Positions 50,197-61,600 of a stretch of 64,000 nucleotides of DNA are shown piece after piece. Each line of letters starts with the position of its first letter. Within the stretch, counting starts at the first letter, position 1. The stretch covers positions 1,240,001-1,304,000 of the forward strand of contig JAHLKI010000001.1 of the NCBI GenBank assembly GCA_025602905.1, in the 5' to 3' direction. The notes below the pieces were generated by a model. The model saw only the letters and a program-made list of their open reading frames with translations, was not told the origin of the DNA and ran no database searches. Made by a program: the position numbers and the translations under genes. Source of the DNA: Phlyctochytrium arcticum. Taxonomy: Eukaryota > Chytridiomycota > Chytridiomycetes > Chytridiales > Chytridiaceae.

Positions 50197-52569
50197 CTAG
50201 ATTATTGAAGCGCCTGCGCGTCCAGCAGCGCTGATCTGTCGGTAAGGGCAAACACTATGGTTTGCCGCATGTCCCTTCGCCTTCTCGCCTTCTCCCATTC
50301 GCCTGCACATGCTACACTCCGGAGCCTCTCGCCGAAGTGGCTGAATACTCACCACCGGAAGAATTGGTGTTGCTACTGCCATCGGCACAGGACCGGAGGA
50401 AGGGTTAGAATCTTTATCCATGGGTGATTGGGCCAAAGGTCCCGTGACTAATGCAGCGGCCGGGAGTTGCGAATTCGACGCAGAGCAGGTGGTTCGGACA
50501 TGTCCAGCCTGGCCGCAAATGCCGCAATGTCGGCTGCTTTGACGAACTTCCGATTCAACATGTTCTGCCGCGATTTTTCGTCGCTTGTTACTCCGCTGGT
50601 GGTCTCGTCTAGCGATGCTGAAATTGGCGGTATTGGGCGGTTCCTGAACATCTGAAGGGCGGATCTCTCCGTCCGCATTCGCGGGGATAACTTGCTGTAA
50701 ATGCCACCGCCTTCGAAAGTCAGACATCTTCAACTTTCGCTGGTCCGGTCCCGAGATCATAGGTATCATTTCATGCGCGCAGGGAACTCCCAGAACAGTG
50801 CGATGATAACGAGAGCAAGGATCTAAAATCCCGCTCTCCCCCAGAATGCTCTCGGGATCGTCCTTTGCCTTGATAATCCTCTTTACCCTGCGTCGCTGTT
50901 CATGCATAATGCGTATGATGTTCGGATACACATTTTGTACCACATCTTCAAAGAATCCATCACTCAGTATGAGACGAGGATGATTTTCGATGGCGGTATC
51001 CTTCGCTAGATTGTATTCTGTCAATTGGCGCTGACAGTTCCGTTTGATAGTATCATAGAGGGTGATAATGGTCGCATTGGCCGTGCCGTCCTGCTTGATG
51101 GTCGCCCAATGCATGCCCTCCGCCCGGGACGTGGCTGTAGCATTGCAATGAGCGAATTGGTGAAGGTGAAACGACGCCCAATGGTGTCGTCGCGGGTATT
51201 TGTTTTTCTTTAAGTATTCATAAGTGGCCTCGTCAACCTGGTCTTCCAGCTCGACCCATTGTTTCTCAAATTCTTCCTCGGTTGTCGCAGCTTCCAAATT
51301 GTTCCACTTGCTGAATTGAAGAGAAATCAGTGTATTTAGTGCAAACTCAATCAAATGTTCGATGTCAAATCCCATTACGCTACCACTTAAAGTCTTTGAA
51401 AGCTTCCATGTCGGGTTTATCGTCGTCGCCTTTAAAATTTTTCAAGCAATTTGTTTTGATATTTTGCCACAAATGCCATCGGCAAAGAATAATCAAGGTG
51501 TCGGGCCATTCGATTTTTATAGCATTCATAAACGCTTGGTCGATGTCAATAACCACTACTGCTGGGGGTTTATCGAGCCGCTTCCCGATCTTGTTGACAG
51601 CAAGTTCATAATCTTGCTGGGTTTCAGCGACCATCAGCATGAACGCCCCGGAAAAAGAATGGTTCGTGTCGGTGATTCCAACTACATGCAACAAGGGCAT
51701 AGAGTGCCGATTTGTCCGATACGTGCAATCCATAATGAGCACGTCTCCAAATTTCCTCAACAACGTTCCCAGGTCCGCCTGAAGTACAAGAGAAATAAGA
51801 CATCAGGAACAGAAGAATGCGAACATGCTTACATGCGGTTGAAAAAATAAATGCGTTAGGACGTCTTCCTCATTCACAGTAACATCGGCAACCGTCCCAT
51901 CCGTGACAGCTTGTGCTTCGAGCTCCTTAAGCAGGGCTGGAACAGGCATTTCGCCGCCAAGATGTAACGGGATGGTAGTATAGGATGATGAGAGGACAAT
52001 GGACAGTGAGATGCAACTTCCCAGGTTGCGTATTGTGGGTGGTTTATTCAGATGGTCGCAGGGCGAGTGCAAGAATAAAAGTAAGCTAGAGTTTACAACG
52101 GCGTACCGCCGGCCTTTTATATGGAAGAAAAACTAAACTATATCACGCGTGTGGCGCGACACTCCCGGTTGCTACCGGACTCCGGTGGTAGACACCGGAT
52201 GGTACGAGTGTGAAAGATCACTGCGCAGTCTTGGACTGCGCTACTGCGCTACTGCGCCGCAAGGGCCCAGATCCGCTACAAAGACGCTTCTCCATAGCCT
52301 TAGAACGGGCGTTCTGGATATCCTTCGGTATGATGAGCAATTTGGGATATCAATCGGCACTTTCAACTCACCAAATCTACTGCAAGGTGATCAGGTTGTG
52401 GATTGCTCCGCACTCCTTTGTTGGATCCAAAAAGTCTCTGTTCGATCTTCTCAAAGCGCCCGTCGATGGTCCTCAGGATATCTTCATGTAAGGTTTTAAA
52501 AGCGCCTTCGATAGTGTGTTGGAGTGCGCTTTGTATTCCCTGCAAACTGTCTTGTAGATTGGGAATCAT
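50197..52569 (-). pseudogene. Mutator-like transposase of element A, truncated and interrupted
   Basis: ATG 52569 opens a coiled-coil leader (MIPNLQDSLQGIQSALQHTI). The FAR1-type zinc-finger exon found in element B is missing. The next part (IIPKDIQNARSKAMEKRL) is cut by a 318-bp solo LTR before GGEMPVPALLKELE. The core is intact: VLIMDCTYRTNRHSMPLLHV and VVVIDIDQAFMNA with the two Asp, then ILCRWHLWQN, and further on a SWIM-like PCAHEMIPMI and a zinc knuckle CGICGQAGHVRTTC. It ends in a Cys/His cluster. The missing finger and the insertion make it non-functional as it stands. Confidence 0.82.
51963..52280. mobile_element. 318-bp solo LTR, second family
   Basis: It starts TGTAACGGG, ends GCTACA and is flanked by AAGA at 51959-51962 and 52281-52284. 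Removing it with one AAGA restores the Mutator-like frame (KRLGGEMP, matching QRLDGELP of element B). Its sequence is unrelated to the 239-bp LTR. Confidence 0.85.
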
Positions 52570-52768
52570 GTTTGATGCTTTCTATTGTGCACTGGAAAGA
52601 TAAAGCAGCGAGGGGTATCCAGCTTGAGCCGGACATCTGAACACGCTATCGGACTTTCAGGCGGAGCTCGGAGGCTGTACAAAATGTTGCCACTTTAGTC
52701 AAATGATGTGGCTTGTGGATGGAATTAGCTCAAACGCCTGGATGGATATAGATGCCGCCCTGTCACAG

Positions 52769-55700
52769 GGCGGCAACTATATCCAACCTTAGTCTCAGCC
52801 AAATCCAACCTTTGGCATGTGACCTGCGTAATTTGGCCGAATAAGGTTAAATTCTCACCATATTGGCTCAAATATCCGCGCAGCACTCCAAGGCTCTTGC
52901 ATTCTATCCTCAAGCTTCCACAGCTTGTATCAGGCTTGTATTGAACAAACATTCCCTTCCAAGAGTTTTACTACTGTGTTTTCATATTTTTCACCACCAG
53001 CATTTGTTTGATTCACACACATGATAGTAGACAGGCTCGCATTATCATGGTAAGGAATAATGAATCTAATGCGCAACTTTGAAATCTGGATGGGGCTATT
53101 TATGTTCTTTAAGTGGGGGAAAATATTGGAATCTGACATGTAGGAATACTAAATAATTAGATAGTGCGAACGGTAAAGGAAAAAAGCTATGTTGAATCAA
53201 GTTAGGCTTTAATATTCCACCTCTACAACATCAGTAGTATGTACCTGATTACTTTCCGCGGTTGGGACAAGCTATGTGAGAAGCAGCGTGACCCTTTGCT
53301 CTCTCTCCTTCACCTAAGCGGCGGCAAGTGCTACATTCAGGAGGTTCCCTTCTTGGGATCGCGACCAGCCGCCGACTGGCAGGGAGAACAGCGAGCCCTT
53401 CAGGTATGATGTTGGGCAGGATATTCGGATTAACATCAGGATCAACATTTCCACCTTCCTCAAGAGTGACTGCGCCTGTTAGTGGAGGTGAAGCATGGCC
53501 GACGGTTTGCGACACACTTGCAGAAGCCTGGGGTTTGGTGCAATTTGTCCGTACATGACCTGCCTCCCCGCAGTTGCCACAGTTCCGATCTGCCCGGCGA
53601 ATCTCGGCCTCCACATTTTCAGAACGAATTTTTCTTCGCTTATTGGTGCGCTGGTGGTCGCATTTTTCGACTCCGAAAGTCGAGGCATTAGGGACTGGAG
53701 GTTGCTGAATATCTGAGATGCGCAGCGCATCTTCAGCGGCTTTTGTATGTGTGTCTTGCAGATGCCATCTTTCACGAAAATCCGCTAGCTTCAGCGCCCG
53801 TGGGTTGTCGCCTGAGATCATGGGAATTATCTCGTGCGCACACGGTATGCCGAGAACCGTACGGTGAAAAGTTGTACAGGGATTCAGGACTGTCGTTTCT
53901 TCCAGGACGCGATCTGGATCTTCCCTGGCTGCCAGGATTCGCTTCGCCTTGCGTTTTTCATTTACAACAGTGGTGATAATATGTTCCTGGATTTTTCCTG
54001 CCACTGATTTAAAAAAGTCGTCGCTGCGCACGAGCCGTGGAGGATGTGTCTGTGCAGTATTCGCCCCCCGTAGGTATTCGCGAACCGTCCGAGCAGTATT
54101 TCTTTTGATGACGTCGTAAAGAGACATAATATTTTGATTGGCGGTGGCGTCCTGCTTTACAGTTGCCCAGTGCATTCCTTCGGCCCGGGAGGTCACCGTT
54201 AGGTCACAATGTTGGTAGTTGTCGACAATGTACGATGCCCAGTACTGCCGACGAGACCATTTATTCTTTTTCAAGTATTCAAACGTATCGTCGTCGACCA
54301 TCTCTTTCACACAGTCCCATTGGTCATTGAAAGTAGATTCAGTTGTCGCGCTTTCAAGTTTATTCCAAGCTCTGCAATTACGATCGTGGGAAACAAGGTG
54401 AGTAAATTATGACGCCTGCAATAAGTGGAACCACGTACTTTTTAAAGCTGGCCCAGGCGTTCGCATCATGTTTCCCATCTGCATCCTTAAAATTCTTCAT
54501 GCAATTGGTAACAATATTTTGCCAAATGTGCCAGCGACACAAGATGATTTTAGTAGTGGGCCAAACGGCCTTGACAGCATTCATAAAGGCCGGATCCGCG
54601 TCGATAACAACGACTACGGGCGGTCGGTCCAATTGCTCGTTCAATTTCTGGACGGCGAGCTCATAATCTTGCTGCGTTTCTGCTATCATCAACATAAAAC
54701 CAGCGGAAAAAGAAGTCTGCGTGTCGGTAACACCAACCACGTGGAGGAGAGGCATTTTATGTCGGTTGGTACGATATGTGCAATCCATTATTAGGACATC
54801 TCCAAACCGCCGCATCATGTCGCTGAGTTCCCTCTGTGAACAAGGGAGGGAAGTTAGGTGAAGATTCGACACGCCACTAAAATAAGGCACAGAAATTCAC
54901 TCACTTGAGGTTGGAAGAACAAATGCGTTAGCACATCCTCGTTGTCCACGACTACTTGCGTGACGATTCCCCTAGCTGCAGCGTCCTTCTCCAACTCTTT
55001 CAATAAAGCAGGTACCGGCAGCTCGCCATCAAGACGTTGTTCCATAGCCTTGTCTCGAGCATTCTGGATGTCTTTAGGGGAAATGAGAAGGTCCGGATAA
55101 CGTCGGGTAAGATCATCCACGACGTGCCGCAACTTTGACCCGCTGAGCAATGAGCCTAGAGCCTCACCCATGATCTGAGGGGTTTGGATTGCCTTTCATG
55201 CCTGAGAAAACGACGCCAGAGCTACTCTGTTCAGCGCCGGGTGTCCTTCATGCGTAGTATTCTTCGGCGGGACTCTGCTGGTCCAGTTACCGAGTTGGTA
55301 TTGAACAGTGCCATCTTCGTTGGAACACTGAGTGACCTGGCAGGACAAGATCATTCGATAGGAGCAATTCGCTTTCTTGCATTTCCTGGGTCTCAAGGGA
55401 ATGCCTTCATCCTTGGGCTTATACTCCCCCCCACACGCACATATGCGCCATACCTCGGTGCGCTCGCCCAAGACTGGATGTTTCACGGTCTTGGAAACAC
55501 CAAGAGCGAACCCGTTTTCTAAAGCAAAAAGATTTGTCGCTCTTTCAGCATCATGGTACGTTGCGAACGGCCCGCTAGGAGGCAACGGCGGCGTCCAACC
55601 TGCAAATTAACGAGGTGATTGTAAGATGGTTGATCATTGCCTTCTGTATATTTATACTTACTATCCGCGCCCGCATCGTCCGCAACAGCGATTTTAGGTC

Positions 55701-56260
55701 TGCTCTCCTGTCCGACTACCATGATCTCAGTGGCATTGTCAGTATCGTCTGCTTGGGCTTGAAGGACAACACGATCTTGGTCTTCAAGACTTGGTTCAGG
55801 ACTGACAGATTTGTTCAGATCCAGAGCACGGATCACATTGTCACCCTCAACTTCGTCGCCTGGAACAGGAGGCCGAAGGCCAGAAGTGGCCCTGAGCTCC
55901 TCGAATCCGGCCTGCAATCTATTTTCGATTGATCCCAGACGGTCGTCTATGCTGCTGAGTACTCTTCCTTCCAACGCCTGTATGCCTGTTTACAGTGTTT
56001 CCTGAAGCATGCTCTGCATTTGTTGCAGTGCCTCCTGAAACAGTGGTAGCATTGCTGACCGTATTTGTAGTGAACGTTTGGAGATGGTAATGTACTAGGC
56101 TGGGGTTTGGAATGCTACATGCATGTCTATCATATCATAGTCGGACATGAGCGGAGATCAGTGGCTGTGCTAAAAAGTTGACCTTATTCGGCCAAATTGC
56201 ACAGGTCACATGCCAAATGTTGGATTTGGCTGAGACTGAGGTTGGATATAGTTGCCGCCC
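52769..56260 (-). mobile_element. Mutator-like element B
   Basis: 3,492 bp with inverted ends of about 82 bp (GGCGGCAACTATATCCAACC at the left). It is flanked by TGTCACAG at 52761-52768 and 56261-56268. The first 20 bp resemble those of element A, but the rest of the ends differ, so A and B are related families. Its right flank is the right terminal palindrome of the 16.4-kb insertion. Confidence 0.93.
53249..56052 (-). CDS. Mutator-like transposase of element B, with one early stop
   Basis: ATG 56052 opens MLPLFQEALQQMQSMLQETL, then TAA at 55992-55990 where element A has Glu, and the frame continues TGIQALEGRVLSSIDDRLGS. A FAR1/WRKY-GCM1-like finger follows (ICACGGEYK, CKKANCSYRM, HEGHP; about 55585-55196), then a helix-rich part (54854-55171). 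The catalytic core has Asp in VLIMDCTYRTNRHKMPLLHV and VVVIDADPAFMNAV, plus the CRWHIWQN motif. Last come a PCAHEIIPMISG segment, a zinc knuckle CGNCGEAGHVRTNC and a Cys-rich end (ECSTCRRLGEGERAKGH). Apart from the early stop it looks complete; a downstream start could give a protein lacking only the leader. Confidence 0.85.
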
Positions 56261-56325
56261 TGTCACAGTGCGTTTTATCCAAGTCATTCTGACTCAGAAT
56301 GACTTGGATAAAACGCATTGTGACA
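56261..56325. repeat. 65-bp terminal palindrome, right
   Basis: 32-bp arms around a single central base, with one mismatch near the outer end (CGCATTG opposite CAGTGCG). It has the same sequence as the left palindrome except for the centre and one or two bases. Its inner 8 bp are the TGTCACAG used by both Mutator-like elements. Confidence 0.95.
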
Positions 56326-56330
56326 ATATC

Positions 56331-56971
56331 ATCCAACCTATCGGCCTTCACCAACGCCTTTGCGGGTTTCTTTCAAGCGATCGCAAGCTCCCCAGAGGTG
56401 CAAAGCTCTATGGCCAACATCATAGCACTCGCGAACCCATCCACATTCACCGCGCTAGCCAGTGTACAGCAGCAACCCATCCTCCCCTCCTCTACATTAC
56501 TACCACGTACTATTACGGCTGCCCCCGGTACCATCAACTCAGGTACTGGCCTTGCTCAACCAGCTTTGCCTGCCCCTCCCGTAATACCACCTGTAGTCCC
56601 TCCCACCCGTTGCAGCACCTGCCCCTCCATCGCGCGCCACCGATCTGATGCCCAACACTACTTCTAGCATTGTCGGGTATTGGGAAGAATACAATGAGGG
56701 AGCGCACGGCAACGAGCCCCTGAAGGTGATTGAAGAAAGGGAAGGTACCAAATGGCGACTGAGCGGCGCCGACAGTAAGAAATGGGGCCGTCGACAGACT
56801 TTCCACCAAGCCATTCTGAAGCGGGTTGAAGCCAGTCCCGGTATCACTGGTCTGCAAGTGGCGGAAATGTTGGATGAGACGATGACGAGAGAGGGATGGG
56901 GGATAGAAAACTTGCGTACTCGGATCAGAAAAAAGACCTTCGATGTCATGAACGCCAGGATCTCGGAATAG
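56331..56971 (+). CDS. C-terminal part of the Crypton gene (GCR1_C-like DNA-binding domain)
   Basis: The frame resumes as SSNLSAFTNAFAGFFQAI in phase with 39948. A likely 73-nt intron (56543-56615) removes a frame change and joins to the last exon, which contains VGYWEEYNEGAHGNEPLKVI and WGRRQTFHQAILKRVE. This Trp/Arg pattern matches the GCR1_C DNA-binding domain found at the end of fungal Crypton proteins. Stop TAG is 56969-56971. It is now separated from its promoter and catalytic part by 16.4 kb. Confidence 0.8.
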
Positions 56972-57599
56972 TACGTACAGATTGGGTTTGAGTTGAGTTC
57001 AGATAGTCTTTCAGATAGATATTAGGGGTGGGGGAGATTTTCAGTTTAGATAGTTTGTTGAGATAGTAGTATTAGTTTGTTTGTTAGGTTTTTTTTTCCC
57101 TAGTTTGCTAGGTTTTTTTTCGCAGTTTCTGGAAGTTTATTATTATTTATTATGATTGGTTAGTTAGTTTCTTTTTTTTCTTGGGGTGAATAGAGTGTTC
57201 AACAGTATTGATCTGAGCAGTCTGGATCATTGGAGTGAGGCCTGAGTGAGGCTCAGAGTGTGTCGGCCCTGTCGGGTGTTTTCGGAGGTGGCCCAGTCAT
57301 TGAATTGACCGGCCCACAGTCACAAAATAATTTTGTTGTCCGATATGCACTACTTCCCTGCATCATCAGGCGTACGCGGTTCAACCTTTCGTAAAGACCA
57401 TCATCCTGCGACTCGGCCCAAAACAAACTTCTGATGCATATATAGACCCGAGCTTCGCCTCTATTTGCAACGTTTCCCTTTTGTCTATACTGGATATAGC
57501 TGGCTCAAGTTTTGACAGTCGGTCCGTCGACTCCGTGCAAGGCAGACCACGCTGAATACACCCGTGAAGACACCTCCTGAACGTTGGAGAACGGAAAGC
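56972..57599. other. Intergenic between Crypton and DCTN5
   Basis: 628 bp. The first 250 bp are T-rich with repeated TTAGTTTGTT-like and TTTTTTT runs, as in a 3' flank. The rest is the DCTN5 upstream region. The right end of the Crypton cannot be placed, because Cryptons lack inverted ends. Confidence 0.45.
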
Positions 57600-58432
57600 A
57601 TGGACAACGTATATGACAGATCGGAGTATATTGAAACTGTGGGGAACGGCGATTTATTCACATATTGTGAACATGTCACTCACTTTGCATTGGCCTTCAG
57701 GATACAGGCAACAGAGTCAGCCGCAAGTCAGTCATTTGCGGGAGTCAAAATATCGTCCTTGGCGGTAAGGTATGGCCGGTTGCATACTCATATCTATGTT
57801 TCCAATCGACAAACCACAAAAACCAGACTATTATACAACCTGATAGTATCATCAGAGGTGATTTGCGGAGAGCTGGTCGCGGACATGCGGTAGTGGTTGC
57901 CATTGGAAGCTATTGTTTGCTGAAGGAAAAATGCGCCTTACGGCCCCCGTACAAGCAGTACAAAGCGTGAGAGCCATATGTGCATCAAAATTCGCATTTG
58001 TGCTCAGATAATAGCAGGGTCTTCAACTATTTTCCCATGAAGATCGGAGATCATTGCGTTGTCGGAGAGGACAGCATTGTTGAGGCTGCTCAAATCGGCA
58101 ACCACGTTGAAATTGGCAGGAATTGTGTGATTGTACGGTTTGCATACCATCTACCGCGAGCAACGTTAGTAACACTGGATTAGGGCAAGTTTGCCATCAT
58201 CAAGGACTGTTGCAAAATTCTCGATAACACCGTCATTGCGCCAAACTCAATAATCCCCTCATTTTCAGTTTATGGCGGAAATCCTGGTATGAGTATTATT
58301 ATTACAAGCAAATGTGTGCCCAAAAATTGACAATGATGATCAGCCAGACTAGTAGACGAACTACCTGAATCTACGCAGACACTATGCGAGCGTCAAAGAA
58401 AGCGTCATTACTATGGTAAATCCAAATCATGA
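57600..58432 (+). CDS. DCTN5: Dynactin subunit 5 (p25)
   Basis: Six exons. ATG 57600 gives MDNVYDRSEYIET, then DTGNRVSRKSVICGSQNIVL, IIQPDSIIRGDLRRAGRGHA, CALRPPYKQYK, VFNYFPMKIGDHCVVGEDSI, QIGNHVEIGRNCVI, IKDCCKILDNTVIAPNSIIP, and the end LVDELPESTQTLCERQRKRH. The hexapeptide repeats form a left-handed beta-helix as in p25. The protein sits at the pointed end of the dynactin actin-like filament and helps dynein engage early endosomes. Stop TGA is 58430-58432. It converges on NSE1 with 41 bp between the stop codons. Confidence 0.93.
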
Positions 58433-58473
58433 CGGCGGATATTGCCCGTTCTGTAACTTCTGTCGTCCTACAC

Positions 58474-59685
58474 TTACGCCACCTCCCGACGTGGTCGCTT
58501 CCTTGAGCTGCTTCGAACTTCTACGGGGCTGTTACCAACATCCTCATCCATTGCGTCTTGTTCCGCACCAGATCCGGCACTCTCTTCATCATCCACCGCG
58601 GTAGCCGCCTTCCCTCGCTGCGTCTGGAGGCTGTCAGAAACAAAGGCACGTGCGATCCCTTCACCGCAAGACACTCCTTCCCATGGTCGTTGACATGTCG
58701 GACAGATCTTGTTTGTTTGGCGAGCAAAGTAGCTATTGCTGCAATAGGCGTGGAGTCGTGTCGCACAATTTGACTCACCGCATCGTACATGCTTGCAAAC
58801 GCATTAGATTTGGAACTTCTCATCAACAGGAAGCCACTCACATCTGTAGTCACAATTTCCATGCAAAGTGTACATTCGTGAATTTGATCTGCATATGACT
58901 CCTTCAAGTACGTTTGCAGTTCTAAGATGGTTCGCAAGCTTAGGGACAAAAGGCCATTTCTTGCGCATACCGAAATAAATTAACATATCCCGAATTAGTA
59001 TCCGATGCATACTCACCTATCAACAAGCCATTTATTCTTCACCAGTCGCTCTATCAGGGATTCTGCGTCTTTCTTTGACATTGCTGGCTTCATTTTTGTG
59101 GCCTCAGATAGGGCTGCTGTGGAGCTTAGCTCGAATGCCTCTCCGTTGGCATTTACGATGAGTTCAATCTGAGGGATAAATGTTTGTTAAATTTCGATAT
59201 TTTAATGCTGTCATGGTGGCCGCTACCAGATGTTTAAAATATGCTATTTCAGTCGGTGAACAATTCGTAGCGGTTTGGGCTACGTCTGGGTTCGTGTTGA
59301 CGAGAGCGTAAAATGTCCCCCCGTTCACTGGCTCCAGTCCACGCCGCAACTCCATATCAACTTCGTTCAAAACCTCGTTCAGGTTGCTGATTACTGAATT
59401 CAAATCTTGTCGTTGAAAAGGGACTATGTTGAAAGTAAGTGTGTGTGCCAATCCAAAAGACCAAGAGATCGGACCCCCAACTGCTTCAGAAGCCCGTGCT
59501 AAGAGATCCACCGTCTCATTCTCGCTGAGAAATCGTTCAAACAGAAAGGCTTGCAAGAATGTTCGGAAAAAGTTATCCTTCGTCATGTTGTCCTTGGAAT
59601 TTCCCAAAACTTTTTGGTGCAGGAGCGGAGGTTTGTCTATTATGGAAGTTGTCCGGCTGGAAGCCACATGCTGCGCGCTCCCCAT
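58474..59685 (-). CDS. NSE1: SMC5/6 complex subunit NSE1
   Basis: ATG 59685 opens MGSAQHVASSRTTSIIDKPP. The N-terminal part (FFRTFLQAFLFERFLSENE, TEIAYFKHLV) and KKDAESLIERLVKNKWLVD form the winged-helix modules. The C-terminus has a variant RING: CTLCMEIVTT, then, after an intron, HAYCSNSYFARQ and KICPTCQRPW. The last 60 residues are acidic then basic (VRSSSRKRPRR). NSE1 pairs with NSE3 and NSE4 in the SMC5/6 complex and supports ubiquitin ligation during DNA repair. The Cys/His spacing matches the NSE1-type RING. Splice sites between 58680 and 59000 were set by frame. Confidence 0.9.
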
Positions 59686-61600
59686 ATTTTCGGCCTTTTC
59701 AGCACGGTATGCCCCCGGTCCCGGTATGCCGTAAATATATATACGCAGGCCGAGAGCAACACATTGGTACGCTGAATGCTAAAGATCACTAGTGCATAAA
59801 TGCGTTTGCAATGTTGATTAATACCGAAGACATCCATGCTGGACATAACTATTAAATTTTCCTTGATCTGAAGAAGTGTAATATAAAATCTCATGGAAAT
59901 GTCAATCTCGCACAAGCTGGTGGATCTCATTATTGCCACAAGGCTCATATCGGGTATTAATTTGGAAGACAGACAAAAGTTTTTTTTCCCCCTTGCACCG
60001 ATCTCATTCTTGAACAAAGGTTAACCAGCTGTTGACAAAAGAGCATTCAAAGATTTTTCTCTTTTCCTACGCACAAGCGGGTGGATCTCAAGATATTGAG
60101 TAATTTGGAAAAACTCCCAAAATGTTTTTTTCTTTCAGCTAGTGCATGCCAGTGGATCTGATCATCGCGGCGGGGGTCTGAAGGGGAACTATATCTTTCT
60201 CTCGAGTGTCTCTGTTTTCTGATTTCGGGCGAAGCGAGAGCGAGAGAGACCCCGGATGATGCCAGACACTACACCAAAGTCAGTAATTAGTGTTCCCAGC
60301 ACTAATTCTGAACAAGAAATCCTGACCCAATTTCAAGAATTAGTGTTGCCAACACTAATTTTGAACCATATAAATCCTGACCCAATTTCAAGAATTAGTG
60401 CTGGTCATCAAAATTAGTGTTGGTAAGACTAATTCTCAACCTACACTAATTCTCGACCAACACTAAATACTGACTTCGGTGTCTTGCTATTAGAGTCTCG
60501 GGGGAAAAGCGAGGGGGATGCGCATGGTCGATTGCAGTAGCAGGATCCAAACACATGAAGAATAATGTTGCTATGTACGGTGTTTAAGATGACCAGAGCC
60601 GGCCTTGAGCTCTTGCGCTCCCCCGTCATGAGTCGATAGACACTTTTGCGGCGTGGGAAAATTGCGTCAGAAAACGACCCATTTGGAACCATATAAACGA
60701 TGGATGAACAGGTCTTCACCAATACGGGATGCCTCTCTCAAGACTTGAGCGTCGCTCTGTCACAGGCGTTTCTTTTGTTACAGCGTGTTCCCGTCAAACC
60801 GTTCCCATCAATAATTAATTTACGATTGTGGAAGTCCGAGATTCGTTTTTAAGGCGTACACCAGAGATTTTTGATCCAGGGGCGTCAGCAAAGGCTGTGC
60901 CTTATCACTTTGGTAGGTTGGCGGTAGCCTCTCTCCTCCTTCCATGTTTCTTACTTTTCTGCCTTCTTTTCTTTTATTCCCCTAGTCTTTCGCCAAACCA
61001 TTCAGCCATTCCTTCGTTCTGTCCTGCAACCCTCCGTCAATTCTAAAAAGGAATCTGGGTGAACTTTACATCAACCTTGGGATCGAACATTTGACGTCAA
61101 AGGCATGAGGACAGAAGCAAGCTGAGAATTTTCGTCTATTGATTGTGGTATCTCCTTTCAAAATTCTACGTACTTTTATGCTCTTTGGTTCTGTTGCGGG
61201 CCTTTGACCCGCACCAAATGCCAAATGGATGCCATGTCGCGTTACGATTTACGACCTACCAAGTAGCGCGGAAAAATCAACACCCTGTAGGAGGTCAACT
61301 TTGAATGCAGCGATCCGGACACAGGGTAGCAAGTTCCCGAAAATCCTCCTCCCTCAAGACCCACGACATTACTTGCGCAGTGGGAACGACTTGGGGCAAG
61401 ACAAAGTATTTACTGTAGCACGGTGGAAAAGGGTCTTGCTCTTTGCGCAAACGTAAATGAAGCAACTGGTAAACCAATGGGATTACGTACCAAAGTTGTT
61501 ACAATATATAGCGGTGCATTTTTCAGTACATGAGTGAAGTCAAATCATATCAGTCTCGGGTATAAGAGATTTCGGTATAAGAGTTCTAGCTTAGCAAGAC
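59686..61600. other. Long intergenic region with an inverted-repeat element
   Basis: 1.9 kb between the NSE1 start and the 3' end of the second receptor gene. It holds a 212-bp inverted-repeat element and, at 59885-60170, three loose copies of a GTGGATCT-containing segment. Open frames at 60441-60722 (minus) and 60828-61046 (plus) have no recognisable domain. Confidence 0.45.
60271..60482. mobile_element. MITE-like element built from AATTAGTGTT repeats
   Basis: The ends ACACCAAAGTCAGTAATTAG and the near inverse (ending ACTGACTTCGGTGT) enclose repeated AATTAGTGTTGCCAACACTA-type palindromes and two copies of AATCCTGACCCAATTTCAAG. No clear target duplication was seen. Confidence 0.65.

Larger units (their letters stand above)
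49718..52760 (-). mobile_element. Mutator-like element A
   Basis: 3,043 bp with inverted ends of about 95 bp (TGGCGGCATCCATATCC at the left; GGGCGGCATCTATATCC as the inverse of the right). The 8-bp sequence TGTCACAG flanks it at 49710-49717 and 52761-52768. It encodes a Mutator-like transposase on the minus strand. It abuts element B with only one TGTCACAG between them. Confidence 0.92.
39949..56325. mobile_element. 16.4-kb composite insertion with palindromic ends, family unknown
   Basis: The 5-bp repeat ATATC lies at 39944-39948 and 56326-56330. Directly inside, both ends carry a 65-bp palindrome (39949-40013 and 56261-56325) that starts TGTCACAGTGCG and ends with its inverse. With the insertion and one ATATC removed, the Crypton gene is continuous in frame: exon lengths 464, 489, 1014+212 and 356 sum to 845 codons. 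Inside are a PD-(D/E)XK gene, a MITE, a broken gene holding a Ty3/Gypsy element, and two Mutator-like elements. Subtracting the nested elements leaves about 4.5 kb. I know of no described family with these ends. Confidence 0.85.

Noticed and set aside
49718..56260. Elements A and B as one large composite Mutator-like element
   Set aside because: Each has its own pair of matching inverted ends, different between A and B, and a TGTCACAG copy separates them.
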